From NCBI GenBank assembly GCA_034382075.1, contig JAXMOZ010000001.1:85121-149120 (forward strand): a DNA stretch of 64,000 bases, written 5' to 3'. The position numbers and the translations under genes were made by a program. The notes below the pieces were generated by a model. It was not told where the DNA came from, ran no database searches, and saw only the letters and a list, made by a program, of their open reading frames with translations. Of this stretch, positions 52,794 through 61,814 are shown in pieces; the stretch's first letter is position 1; each line of letters starts with the position of its first letter. This DNA comes from JAEULH01 sp034382075 (lineage in GTDB: Bacteria > Pseudomonadota > Alphaproteobacteria > Rhodospirillales > Defluviicoccaceae).

Positions 52794-53924
52794 ATGGATG
52801 ACATGACAGCTCCGGGAGAGAGTGGGATGGATGTTTCTTCGCTTCTGTATCCGGCCCTGATGTCGGCGACCGCGAAATGGGCCTTTACCACGCGCCGGGT
52901 GGTCCGCGCGGACGTGGCGGGCCTCCAGTCGGATGTCGGCAGTGTCCGTGCGGGGGACCTGGTGTTCGGGGAGATCATCAAGATCGGCCAGCACAAGTCC
53001 ATTCAGCTGGCGCAGGGACGGGCGTCGCAGGCCTACCCTGGAGATCTCGTCGTGCTGGCGTGTGGCGACCGCTACGCCCCGGATCAGTTCGAGGCGGTCG
53101 CCGAGCTGAACCCGGAGGGTTCGGATCTCGTTGCGGCCGGCGGATTGATCGGTCGGATGCGAAAGGCCCATGCCGCGATGGCCGCGCCGACGCAGGTCAG
53201 GCCGCTGGGGCTGCTCACCGATCAGGCGGGCGCAGTCATCAATGTCGGCAACTATGCGCTGCCTTTGCGCCCGGCGCCGCAAGGCCTGACCGTGCTGGGC
53301 GTGGTCGGCGCGTCGATGAACGCCGGCAAGACGACCGCCGCGGCAAGCCTCGCCCACGGCCTGATGCGCGCCGGCCACCCTGTCGCCGCGATCAAGGCCA
53401 CGGGCACCGGAGCGTTCGGCGACTTCAATGCCTTCCTCGACGCCGGGATCGCGCACGTCGCGGATTTCACCGATGCCGGAATGGCCTCGACCTACCGTCA
53501 ACCGATCGAGCGCATCGAGCGTGGGTTCGAGTCGCTTCTCGCCCATGTCGCCGAGCGGGGCGCCCAGGTGGTCGTCGTGGAGCTCGCCGATGGCGTGTTC
53601 CAGGAAGAGACGGCCAGGCTTCTCGAAGCGTCGCGCATCCGCGATGCCTTTGCCGGCCTGCTCTTTGCCGCACCGGATGCGCTGGGAGCCGTCGGTGGCG
53701 CCGCGATCCTGCGCACCTGGGGGCTGGAGCCGTTCGCGGTCTCCGGGATGGTGTCGTGCTCGCCGCTGGGCAGCAGCGAGGCGCAGTCGATGATCGGCGC
53801 GCCGGTGGTTTCCCGCGACGAGTTGCGCGATCCTCGGCGTGCTATCGATCTGGTGAGTGGCGTTATCCGGGCGGCCTTACCAGCGCGACGCACAACGTGT
53901 AGCGGCTGGGCGCGAGCGGCGTGA
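52794..53924 (+). CDS. P-loop NTPase of unknown role, first gene of ABC/two-component operon
   Basis: About 376 residues. The N-terminal half (about 20-150) looks like a beta-rich domain (VRAGDLVFGEIIKIGQHKSI). The C-terminal half is a P-loop NTPase: VVGASMNAGKTTAAASLAHG is a Walker A of the kind seen in dethiobiotin-synthetase/MobB-like proteins, AAIKATGTGAFGDFNAF follows the first strand, and VVVVELADGVFQEETARLL looks like the Walker B region. No named family is recognised; weak likeness to DUF1611 proteins is noted. ATG 52794 has GGAG five bases before; ATG 52827 is an alternative with GGGAGAGAG. It overlaps the next gene (GTGA). Confidence 0.65.
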   Translation: MDDMTAPGESGMDVSSLLYPALMSATAKWAFTTRRVVRADVAGLQSDVGSVRAGDLVFGEIIKIGQHKSIQLAQGRASQAYPGDLVVLACGDRYAPDQFEAVAELNPEGSDLVAAGGLIGRMRKAHAAMAAPTQVRPLGLLTDQAGAVINVGNYALPLRPAPQGLTVLGVVGASMNAGKTTAAASLAHGLMRAGHPVAAIKATGTGAFGDFNAFLDAGIAHVADFTDAGMASTYRQPIERIERGFESLLAHVAERGAQVVVVELADGVFQEETARLLEASRIRDAFAGLLFAAPDALGAVGGAAILRTWGLEPFAVSGMVSCSPLGSSEAQSMIGAPVVSRDELRDPRRAIDLVSGVIRAALPARRTTCSGWARAA

Positions 53925-55600
53925 GTGTGATCCCCGGCCCGCTCGACGAGGGGCGCGGCGGACGCGTTGCCGTCGTTGCGCTGACGGCGGTGGGGCAGGC
54001 CCTTGCCGCCGGTACGGCGGCCTTCGCGACCCGCGACGTCTTCCAGGCGCTGCATCAGCCAGGAGCCGCCGCGCCGCTGCTGCCGCTCCTGGTTCTGCTC
54101 CTCGCCGGCGTCGTCATTGCCGCGCTCAGGATCAGCGGCCGCAGCCTCGCCGAGCGGGTGGGGCAAGATTACGTCATCGCGCTTCGCCACCTGCTCTTCG
54201 CGCACCTGCTGCGCATGCCGGCCGGAGCCCTCGCCGCCCGGCGCACGGGCGCGCTTGCCATCCGCTTCGTCGGCGACCTTGCCGCTGCGCGCAACTGGGT
54301 CGGCTTGGGGCTGGCGCGCATCGTCGCCGCCCTCGTCGTGGTGCCGGGAAGCATCATCGCTCTGGTGCTGCTCAGCCCCCAGCTCGCCGCGGCAGCGGCC
54401 GTTCCACTTGCCGTGGGCATCGGGGTGATGATCGGCGTTGCCGTCAGGATGGCGCCTGTGCATCGGCAACTCCGCGGCCGGCGCGCCAAACTTGCCATCG
54501 CCATCATGGAGCGCGCGCCGGCGGCGCCCGAACTCCGGCTCATGGGCCGCGACCGGTCCGAACTGAAGGCCTTGCACGAAAACGGTTTCGCCGTCCGCCG
54601 GGCCGCGGTGGCGCGGGCGCGGCGGAGCGAGTTGCTGCGCCGGCTGCCGGAGGTCGGCGCGGCAGCGTCCGCGGTTTCCGTCTTGTGGCTCGCGCTGAAC
54701 CGGGGTCTTCCGCCTGCGGAGGCCGCCGGCGCGCTCGCCGCGCTCGCCATTCTGGTTCAGCCTTTGCGGGACCTTGCAACGGTCTGGGACTACCGCTGCG
54801 CCTGGGTGATCGCCCGCAATCATATCGTGACGCTCTTTTCCGCGCCGACACTCGACCCGCCGGACGTCCCCCGGGCTTCGAGCCGGGAGCGGGCCCCCGC
54901 CCACCTTGCTTTAAAAGGGATCCGCCGCGGCGCTGTCCGCGAATTCGACGCAGTGGCCGAACCCGGGATGAAGGTTGCGATCATCGGCCCCAACGGTGCG
55001 GGAAAATCGACCTGCCTCGCGCTGGCCGCGGGTCTCGATGCCGCGGATGCGGGAGTCGTCGAGCTGGATGGCAGGGATCTGGCGGCCATGCCGGTCGCGG
55101 AGCGGCGACGCTCCATCGTCTTCGTCGGCCCACGCTCGCCGATCCTCAAGGGCAGCCTCCGCCGGTCGCTCACCCTCGGGATTTCGCCACGCCCGGCAGA
55201 CAGCGACATCGAGCAGACGGCGCTCGACTACGGCCTGGGCGCGGTGCTCGAGCGGCTTGGCGGCCTTGACGGCAAGGTGGCAGAGGGCGGGCGGAACCTT
55301 TCGTCCGGCGAGGCGCTTCGCCTTCATCTCGTGCGAGCCGCGCTCGCGAAGCCGCGTCTTCTCCTGCTCGACGAGGCTGACCGCGGCCTCGACGTCGACG
55401 GCGCAGCCGTGTTCCGCCGGTCGATCCGGACGACTTCGGCGACGACGCTGGTCGCCACGCGTGACCCGACGCTGGCTCGGCAGGCGGACGTGCTATGGTA
55501 CATGCAGTCCGGGCGCATCTGCGCCGCCGGCCCTCCAGGGGACATCATCGACAATGTCGCCTATGTTGCCCGCTGGTTCCGACTCCGCGACGCCGCATAG
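53921..55600 (+). CDS. ABC-transporter-like protein (TMD-NBD) with degenerate ATPase motifs
   Basis: A 559-residue protein with about five to six membrane helices (residues about 15-310) followed by an ABC ATPase domain. Walker A (IIGPNGAGKSTCLALAAGL) and Walker B with the glutamate (LLLLDEADRG) are intact, but the Q-loop glutamine is missing (VFVGPRSPILKGSL), the signature is LSSGE instead of LSGGQ, and the H-loop histidine is arginine (VATRDPTLA). A half-transporter layout acting as a dimer is expected. The altered motifs suggest reduced or asymmetric ATPase activity. Start GTG overlaps the upstream stop (GTGA), and the histidine kinase follows after 45 bases. Confidence 0.8.
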   Translation: MSVIPGPLDEGRGGRVAVVALTAVGQALAAGTAAFATRDVFQALHQPGAAAPLLPLLVLLLAGVVIAALRISGRSLAERVGQDYVIALRHLLFAHLLRMPAGALAARRTGALAIRFVGDLAAARNWVGLGLARIVAALVVVPGSIIALVLLSPQLAAAAAVPLAVGIGVMIGVAVRMAPVHRQLRGRRAKLAIAIMERAPAAPELRLMGRDRSELKALHENGFAVRRAAVARARRSELLRRLPEVGAAASAVSVLWLALNRGLPPAEAAGALAALAILVQPLRDLATVWDYRCAWVIARNHIVTLFSAPTLDPPDVPRASSRERAPAHLALKGIRRGAVREFDAVAEPGMKVAIIGPNGAGKSTCLALAAGLDAADAGVVELDGRDLAAMPVAERRRSIVFVGPRSPILKGSLRRSLTLGISPRPADSDIEQTALDYGLGAVLERLGGLDGKVAEGGRNLSSGEALRLHLVRAALAKPRLLLLDEADRGLDVDGAAVFRRSIRTTSATTLVATRDPTLARQADVLWYMQSGRICAAGPPGDIIDNVAYVARWFRLRDAA

Positions 55601-55645
55601 CTGCGGCAAGCAGAGAAACCCTGATCGAGATTTTTCGATGCCGCG

Positions 55646-57226
55646 ATGAGGCTGATCGCCAAGCTGTACCTCTCCTTCGGGCTTGTCCTCACCGTGGTCG
55701 TGGCGACCGTGGTGATGTCCTTCTGGAGCGCCCGCGAGGCCGCGTTTCATCTTGAGCGGACCCATTTCGCGCACGAGCAGTACGCGCGGTACCTGGCGCT
55801 GTCCAACGACACCTACAAGCTGTTCAAGCAGCTCGGCGACCGCATGCTCATCGGCAATCTCGACAACGGGGCGGCCGAGGCGGCGCTGATCGAGACCATC
55901 CGCCGCGACATCGCGCAGCTTCGTCACCTGGTCGGCCTCGAAATCCGGCTGGTTGGCGACGAAGAGCTGGAGGAGCTCGGCAGGCTGGCCCAGATCGAGC
56001 GCGTGATCGAGACGTTGCTCTCCGAATACCGGATCCTGTCGGAAAGGAACAGCCTGTCGGGCTTCCGGACCGACTGGGGCCGCCTGTCCAGGCTGCTGGA
56101 CGAGCAGATCGACCGCGATTTCAGCGCCCTGATCCAGGAGGCCATCGACGGCGAAGCAGAAGAAGTGCGCGAGACGCGCGGGGAGACGGCTCAGCGGATC
56201 CAGCTCTTCAAGCTGCTGGCGGCCTGCTTCGGCATCCTGGCGCTGAGCGCGGGAACCGCAAGCCTGTTGATGCTCGTGCGCGATATCCGCCGCCCGATCC
56301 GGAACCTGCTCGCCGGCACACGGGCCTTCGCCGACGGCGAGATGGACCATCGGATCCCCGGCGGCGGCGGCAGCGAGCTCGACGACGTCGCCCGGTCGTT
56401 CAACAGCATGGCGGACCAGATTTCGGCTCGAGAGACGGCACTCGCTCACGCCAAGGCGCGGCTCGAGCATGCCGTCGAGGCGCGGACGGCGGAGTTGAAG
56501 CGGGTGCTGGATCAGCTCAGGATCCACGAGGAGAACCGGCGGCGGATGCTGGCCGACGTCAGCCACGAGTTGCGCACCCCGCTCACCATCATCCAGGGCG
56601 AGGCCGACATTGCGCTGCGCGGGCGGGAGAAGACGCCGGAGGTGTACCGCGAGGCCCTGGAGAAGGCGCGCGAGGCGGCGAAGCACACGGCGAGGCTGGT
56701 CGACGACCTGCTCTTCGTCGCCCGCAGGGAGGCCGGCGAGGCCCGGTTGCGGCTCGAGGTGGTGGATCTCGCCCGCTTGCTGCCCGAGGTGATCGACGAT
56801 CATCGCGCCCTTGCGGATGGCCGCGGCGGCGGCATCACCTTCTCCAGCGCCGTCGAGACCGCGCTGGTGCGTGGCGACGGCGACCGGATCCGCCAGGTGG
56901 TCGTCATTCTCATGGACAATGCCTTGCGCTATGGCGACGGCCGGGTCGAGGTTGCGCTGCACGGATCGCCGGGCGGCTTCGCGGTTTCGGTCAGCGACAC
57001 CGGTCCAGGCATGGGCGAAGAGGAGCGCGAGCGGGCCTTCGAGCGGTTCTTCCGGGGTTCGAATGCCGCGGACCGCTACACCGAGGGGAGCGGCCTCGGC
57101 CTGCCCGTGGCCAAGGCGATCGTCGAGGCCCATGGCGGTCAGATCGCTCTCAAGAGCAGCCCCGGCGAGGGCACGCGGGTCACCTTCACGCTGCCGTTGC
57201 GGCCGAAGCTGGAGGCGGTCGCGTGA
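55646..57226 (+). CDS. Two-component sensor histidine kinase
   Basis: A 526-residue membrane kinase. TM1 (about 7-27) and TM2 (about 190-213) enclose a 160-residue, mainly helical, periplasmic sensor domain with many Leu/Arg/Glu (a four-helix-bundle-like fold). A HAMP domain (about 214-265) and coiled coil lead to the H-box LADVSHELRTPLTI, the N-box VVILMDNALRYGDG, the G1 box VSDTGPGMGEEE and the G2 box GSGLGLPVAKAIVEAH. All catalytic motifs look intact. Its stop overlaps the start of the response regulator gene (GTGA). Confidence 0.92.
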   Translation: MRLIAKLYLSFGLVLTVVVATVVMSFWSAREAAFHLERTHFAHEQYARYLALSNDTYKLFKQLGDRMLIGNLDNGAAEAALIETIRRDIAQLRHLVGLEIRLVGDEELEELGRLAQIERVIETLLSEYRILSERNSLSGFRTDWGRLSRLLDEQIDRDFSALIQEAIDGEAEEVRETRGETAQRIQLFKLLAACFGILALSAGTASLLMLVRDIRRPIRNLLAGTRAFADGEMDHRIPGGGGSELDDVARSFNSMADQISARETALAHAKARLEHAVEARTAELKRVLDQLRIHEENRRRMLADVSHELRTPLTIIQGEADIALRGREKTPEVYREALEKAREAAKHTARLVDDLLFVARREAGEARLRLEVVDLARLLPEVIDDHRALADGRGGGITFSSAVETALVRGDGDRIRQVVVILMDNALRYGDGRVEVALHGSPGGFAVSVSDTGPGMGEEERERAFERFFRGSNAADRYTEGSGLGLPVAKAIVEAHGGQIALKSSPGEGTRVTFTLPLRPKLEAVA

Positions 57227-57905
57227 ACCTGCTGCTGGTCGAGGACGAGGGGCGGGTCGCCGATTTTGTCCAGCGCGGCCTGCGCGCGGAAGGCTATGCG
57301 GTGACCGTCGCCCGCGACGGCGAGACCGCCATGGGCCTGCTGGATGGGCATGCGTTCGACGTGGTGGTCCTCGACCTCATGCTGCCGGGATGAGCGGTCA
57401 AGCCGTTTGCCAGCGCCTGCGGGCGGCGAACGACACCACGCCGGTGCTGATGCTGACGGCTCTCGACGCCGTCGATAACAGGGTAGCGGGCCTGCGGCTC
57501 GGCGCCGACGACTATCTGGTGAAGCCGTTCGACTTCGACGAGCTTCTCGCCCGGATCGAGGCGCTCGGCCGGCGGGGCGCCCGCGCGGTCGCCAGCGAGG
57601 ACCGCGACGAGGTGTTGGCGACCGGCAAACTCTGCTTCAATACGCGTTCGCTTCAGGTGACCTGCTGCAGTCAGCCGGTCGAGCTCTCCGCCAAGGAGCG
57701 GGACATCCTCAAGCTGTTGATGACCGACGTCGGCCGGGTGTTCTCCCGCGAGCGGATCCTGAACGCCATCTGGTCGGTGAGCGAGGACCCGCTGACCAAC
57801 ATCGTCGACGTCTACATCGGTCGGCTGCGGAAGAAGCTCGGGCCGTGCGGCGACAGCATCAAGACCGTCCGCGGCGCCGGCTATCGGCTGAGCGCCGGCG
57901 ACTGA
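57223..57905 (+). pseudogene. OmpR-type response regulator, broken by a one-base frameshift
   Basis: The receiver starts at GTG 57223 (LLLVEDEGRVADFVQRGLR) and has the phosphoacceptor aspartate in VVVLDLMLPG, but then meets TGA at 57391-57393. One base missing in the GGG at 57387-57389 would restore PGMSGQAV and the rest: LMLTALDAVDN, YLVKPFDFDEL, and a winged-helix DNA-binding domain (LSAKERDILKLL, then NIVDVYIGRLRKKLG). The stop overlaps an ATG at 57390 in the second frame, so the C-terminal part could be made by re-initiation as about 171 residues. Error, decay or programmed event are all open. Confidence 0.82.
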
Positions 57906-57928
57906 GCCTCCATCGGCCGGTTGCGGAG

Positions 57929-58831
57929 CTAAAGCCCGCGCAACGGCTCCGGGCGCAGCATCGGTGCTCCGGAGCGGGCGAGCGCTACCAGCGCCAGCAG
58001 GCGGCCGCGGTCGTCGGGGAGGGTGCCCGCCAGGGGCAGGCAGTTGGACGCGTGGTTCGAGCGGAAGACGACCGGCTCGCCCGGGTCGAGCGCCATGATC
58101 AGCCGCTCCTGCTCGGCCAGGATCCCCTCGTCGTCCTGCCAGAGGAAGGCCTCGCCACCGCGTTCGAAGCGCGCGATGAACTCCCCCTCGGCGCCGTCCT
58201 CGAGCCGGAGCTGTAGGGTCGAGAGATAGTCGCACGGGGCGTTGTTGATCAGCCGGGCGGTGTCGTCGATGTGCTCGCGCCAGAGCCCCCTGCCGCCCAG
58301 GCCGAGGATGAGGGTGGCGGAAACCGCGAGGCCGGCGCCGCGGGCGCGGGTGATCCCGCTTTCGATGGTTTGCACATTCGCGCCCTTGCGGATCCGGGCC
58401 AGCACCGCCGCCGAGCCTGACTCCACACCCAGGTAGACCAGCGTTAGCCCCTTCTCGCGAAGCCGCCGCAACTCGGCCTCCGACTTCCGGCTCAAATCGA
58501 TCGGGGTGGCGTACAGCGATACCCGTTCCAGCCGGGGCAGGGCGGCGGCAAGGACGTCGAGGAGGGTGGCCAGGTGCTCCGTCGGCAGGCAGAGCGCATC
58601 GCCATCGGCGAGGAAGACCCGCCGCGTTTCGGGGTGCATCCGCGCCCGCGCGGCGATGTCGGCGCACACCTCGTCCAGCGGCCGCGGCCGGAACGCCTTG
58701 CCCTTGTACATCGAGCAGAAGGTGCAGCGGTTGAACGAGCAGCCGATGGTCGCTTGAATGAGCAGGCTGCGCGCCTCGCTCGGTGGGCGGTACAGCGGCA
58801 GGTCGTATTCCACGAACAGAGGGCCACCCAT
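57929..58831 (-). CDS. Radical SAM protein
   Basis: A 300-residue radical SAM enzyme. CSFNRCTFC gives the CxxxxCxxC-like cluster loop that binds [4Fe-4S]. GVESGSAAVLARIRKGA and LILGLGGRGLWREHI match the later SAM-binding strands of B12-independent members. The N-terminal LFVEYDLPLYRPPSEARSLL region and the short C-terminal extension are not recognised. Substrate unknown. It is convergent with the two-component operon. Confidence 0.85.
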   Translation of the reverse strand: MGGPLFVEYDLPLYRPPSEARSLLIQATIGCSFNRCTFCSMYKGKAFRPRPLDEVCADIAARARMHPETRRVFLADGDALCLPTEHLATLLDVLAAALPRLERVSLYATPIDLSRKSEAELRRLREKGLTLVYLGVESGSAAVLARIRKGANVQTIESGITRARGAGLAVSATLILGLGGRGLWREHIDDTARLINNAPCDYLSTLQLRLEDGAEGEFIARFERGGEAFLWQDDEGILAEQERLIMALDPGEPVVFRSNHASNCLPLAGTLPDDRGRLLALVALARSGAPMLRPEPLRGL

Positions 58832-59195
58832 TAGGAAGTTCTCAAGTCCGCTCAGACAATCACCGGCCAGAATTCTACCGGCGGTTGGGGGTTGATCAAG
58901 CCTATTTTGGCGAATATGGCTCCTGCCTCGGCTGCAGAGCCGATGAAAACCTTCTCCGCGTCAATCCAGCCGACATTTACCTTGCGCCTCAGAGGCAACA
59001 GCACTTCTTCGGCCAAGGACGGTGCTTCGTGATGCACGCAAGCCACAATATCGGCACAATTTTCCTTAATCTTGCATCGCCCTAGGGGGTGCCGCGGCCA
59101 TCGTCTCGACGTAATCGGCGGTGGCGAAATAAGAAACTAGGCTGTGCGGTGCGTCTTTTGGCAAGAGGAGAGGGAATGAAATAGGAGAACCCGAT
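58832..59195. other. Intergenic, possible gene relic
   Basis: A lower-GC stretch of 364 bases. Frames on either strand (for example 58852-59046 minus, ending INPQPPVEFWPVIV) look faintly protein-like, but none has a recognisable family or a clear ribosome binding site. It may be decayed coding DNA and probably holds the promoter of the secreted protein gene. Confidence 0.4.
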
Positions 59196-60146
59196 ATGAA
59201 TTTGCTTGTGCGCCGCGCGGCCAAGCGGCTGTTCGCCTCGGCTGTAGTTGGGGCCATCGTATTGCTTGCCTACACGAACACGTCGCATGCGGCGATCAGC
59301 TGCATTGCTCCCCCAGTCCTGTCCAATCCGCTGAACTATAACGGCCTCTGCCCGGGAGACAGCGGGTTCCCGACTGTCATCAAGGCGGCAGGGCGGGATG
59401 TGTACATAAAGTTACCGACGAGCCGGTCATGCTCGCGCGGGTTGACCATTGAAAAACCTCGCAACCTCCGGATCACCGGCGGCAGCTTGATATTCAACGA
59501 CACCACCTCGGCGGTCATCACCGTCCGAGACACGTCCGGCTATACCATGATCGACGGCCTCTACATCGACGTGAGGGGCAAGGCCGCGGACGCCATCCGC
59601 ACCTTCAACAACAAAGGCCGGATGACGCTTCAAAACACGTACATCAAGGGCATCAGCGGCGTTCTCAAGGGCACCCATGGCGACCTTCTTCATGCGCAGG
59701 ACGGCGGCCCCTTGGCGGAACTAACGTTGCAGAACGTGACCGGGCTGACCGGCTACCAGGGGCTGTTCTCGCCCTACCGGCCCAGCAGCGGCCATGGCAC
59801 CCGCAAGCTCAAGCTGGACCGGGTCAACGTCGGCTACGATCCGGGTCTGTCGAAGTCGTCGGGCGCCGGCAAGCCGCTGATGCTGCTGTACCTGGGCAGC
59901 GCCGACAACAGCTGGGACCGAGTGCCGGATCTGGGCACCACCCTGTCCAGCGTCTACGTCGACGGATCCTACTGGGCCTTCCCCTATTACAAGGCGGTCT
60001 ACGCCTATCCTTCGGGAACGGCCAACTGCACCAGCTTCGACGCCAAGCACAAGATCAGCGGGCAGATTTGCGGCGGCAAGCCCACGGACTATGCTCCGTC
60101 CGGACAGGTCGGCGCATCCTACAACCGGGCGAACTTCTGCTACTAG
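59196..60146 (+). CDS. Secreted right-handed beta-helix-like protein
   Basis: A 316-residue exported protein. Residues 1-32 form a signal peptide (KRLFASAVVGAIVLLAYTN, then SHA). The body has strand-turn repeats typical of a right-handed beta-helix, as in pectate lyase-like folds: LTIEKPRNLRITGGSLIFND, VITVRDTSGYTMIDGLYIDV, MTLQNTYIKGISG and LTLQNVTGLTGY. Four cysteines in the mature part could form disulfides. No catalytic residues are recognised, so it may be an enzyme or a surface/adhesive protein. Lower GC than its surroundings suggests transfer. AGAGGAGAGGGAA lies some 15-25 bases upstream. Confidence 0.72.
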   Translation: MNLLVRRAAKRLFASAVVGAIVLLAYTNTSHAAISCIAPPVLSNPLNYNGLCPGDSGFPTVIKAAGRDVYIKLPTSRSCSRGLTIEKPRNLRITGGSLIFNDTTSAVITVRDTSGYTMIDGLYIDVRGKAADAIRTFNNKGRMTLQNTYIKGISGVLKGTHGDLLHAQDGGPLAELTLQNVTGLTGYQGLFSPYRPSSGHGTRKLKLDRVNVGYDPGLSKSSGAGKPLMLLYLGSADNSWDRVPDLGTTLSSVYVDGSYWAFPYYKAVYAYPSGTANCTSFDAKHKISGQICGGKPTDYAPSGQVGASYNRANFCY

Positions 60147-60275
60147 CGCCCGAGCGGCAGATCGTCTTTCGTGTTTGCGCGGGTCGCCGTCCGGGGGGGG
60201 CGGCGACACCGCCACGGCCGAAGCCGGCAAGCCGAGCCGCTATAAGGCCGGACCTGACCCGGCGGGCGGATCGTC

Positions 60276-61298
60276 TCAGCCGGCCGGCGCCGAGCGCCCT
60301 GCGTGCCTCCTCACCCGGCGCGCCTGCCGGCGCAGCCTTCGCAGGCCGAAGTAGATCGGCGAGATGACCAGCGCCGCGTACTGCGCCGGGGTCATCGCCT
60401 TCGACAGGATCAACTCGCGGTAGCGGGTGCGGGTAAACAGGTGCTTCGGTTTCTTGATGGCGAGCGTCTTGCCCGGGCGGACGACATGATCGCTGGGGCT
60501 TGCGCTCTGCGTCGCGATCAGCGGAAACAGGGCGTAGGTGCAGGGCAGGCGCGCGTAGGCGGCGTCGATGCCGCGCCCGCAGAGGCGCACCCGGTCCACG
60601 TTCGGGGTGCCGAACGGGCGGTCGCGAAGCCAGCTCAACAGCCTCGGGCTGGCGATATAGGCATGCGCGGCGGTCGAGGAGACCCGCAGCACGTGGCGGC
60701 GCACCGGCAAGGCCCAGCGCGACATGTGGCCCAGGTAGAAGATCATCCAGCTTTCGGGGAGCTTGTCGAGCGCCGCCCCGATCGCCCGGGTGGTCCGCGC
60801 CTTGACGGCGCGTGAGAACACCACGTCGTCCTCCAGGATCAGGACCGTGCGCTTGCCGGAGGCCAGCGCATGCAGCGCCACCGCCCGGTGCGCCTCCCAG
60901 ATGCCGGCAACCGGCCAGGTCGTGTGCTTGACCGGCCGGTGGAACAGGGTGATCCGGCACAGCCCGGTGCGGTGGAGCTCGGCGGCGGCGCTCTCGGCCC
61001 GGTCGGGCCGGTTCTGCAGCGAGATGCAATAGGCGCCGTCGATGAACGACCAGTCCGGCGCGCCGGCTCGGGCGTCCGCGGGTTGCAGCCCGGCGAGGCT
61101 GCAAAAGGGACAGTCGGGGCGCGGCGGACAGCGATGAAAAACGAGCCGGCCGGGACCCACGGCCACGGCCTCCCCCGCTGCGGCCGGCACCGGAACGGCC
61201 GGCGCAGGCGCTGCGGCCGGCGATGCGGCGGGCGCTGCCGCGTCGCGGCAATCGCCGGCAGGCATAAGCGGGGCGAGCGTCTTGGCGAAACTGTTCAT
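60276..61298 (-). CDS. Glycosyltransferase family 25-like protein
   Basis: A 340-residue protein. The first 85 residues are Ala/Pro-rich with clustered cysteines (CPPRPDCPFC). The rest matches GT25-type LPS glycosyltransferases: GAYCISLQNRPDRAESAAAE, an acceptor/donor region GIWEAHRAVALHALASGKRT, and the DxD-like LILEDDVVFSRA, then DKLPESWMIFYLGHM. The C terminus (KHLFTRTRYRELILSKAMTP) is basic. It should add a sugar to cell-surface glycans. Convergent with the beta-helix protein gene. Confidence 0.8.
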   Translation of the reverse strand: MNSFAKTLAPLMPAGDCRDAAAPAASPAAAPAPAVPVPAAAGEAVAVGPGRLVFHRCPPRPDCPFCSLAGLQPADARAGAPDWSFIDGAYCISLQNRPDRAESAAAELHRTGLCRITLFHRPVKHTTWPVAGIWEAHRAVALHALASGKRTVLILEDDVVFSRAVKARTTRAIGAALDKLPESWMIFYLGHMSRWALPVRRHVLRVSSTAAHAYIASPRLLSWLRDRPFGTPNVDRVRLCGRGIDAAYARLPCTYALFPLIATQSASPSDHVVRPGKTLAIKKPKHLFTRTRYRELILSKAMTPAQYAALVISPIYFGLRRLRRQARRVRRHAGRSAPAG

Positions 61299-61461
61299 TG
61301 CGCTCTCTCAACCTTATCGTCTCGAGCTGCACCACGCAATTCGCAGTCGACGCGGCACGTTCTTCGCTTTCGTTGTAAATCAGCATCGTGGTCACCGGGG
61401 CGGGGGTCGGCGAGTTGCCCTCCTGTTGGGCGCCGGCCCGCGTGGCCGAGCCGCGGATGCA

Positions 61462-61503
61462 ATGGCTTGCGGTGGATGGCTTGCGGTGGATGGCTTGCGG
61501 TGG
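61462..61503. repeat. Three perfect 14-bp tandem repeats
   Basis: ATGGCTTGCGGTGG is repeated three times without change and starts a fourth copy (ATGGCGG). Confidence 0.9.
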
Positions 61504-61688
61504 ATGGCGGCGGCGAAAGCGCCAACGGCCGGCGGGCGCGCGCGCCAACCGCTGGATGAGAATCGGCGGCCCGGCCGCCGGCGCGGCCTGGGCCGTTTCA
61601 CGGTGTGACGGCCGTCACAGCGCCGGATCGGCCAGGGGAGTACAACATCCTCCGTCGGGGGCTCCCCCCACCCTCGGCTCCGTAACCG

Positions 61689-61722
61689 GGGATGAGCCGG
61701 ACCAGATGGCCCGGCTCATCCC
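61689..61722. terminator. Perfect hairpin downstream of cls
   Basis: GGGATGAGCCGG (61689-61700) pairs perfectly with CCGGCTCATCCC (61711-61722) with a 10-base loop. It is 93 bases past the cls stop on the minus strand. No T tract follows, so a terminator is likely but unproven. Confidence 0.5.
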
Positions 61723-61814
61723 GGCGAGGACCTCGAAAGGCGAGGCCGCCGGCGGTGGCCGGCGAAGCGAGAGGGCTGAGAGACCGCGGACGGCGTGGAC
61801 GGTTGCCGGGTGCG

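Larger units (their letters stand above)
61299..61814. other. Intergenic with tandem repeat and hairpin
   Basis: A 516-base stretch without a supported gene. It holds a 14-bp tandem repeat (61462-61503), the presumed promoter of the glycosyltransferase gene near its left end, and a strong hairpin (61689-61722) after the cls stop. Confidence 0.5.

Noticed and set aside
58852..59046. A 64-residue frame ending INPQPPVEFWPVIV
   Set aside because: It looks slightly protein-like, but so does the opposite strand; no ribosome binding site or family was found, so it is noted only as a possible relic.
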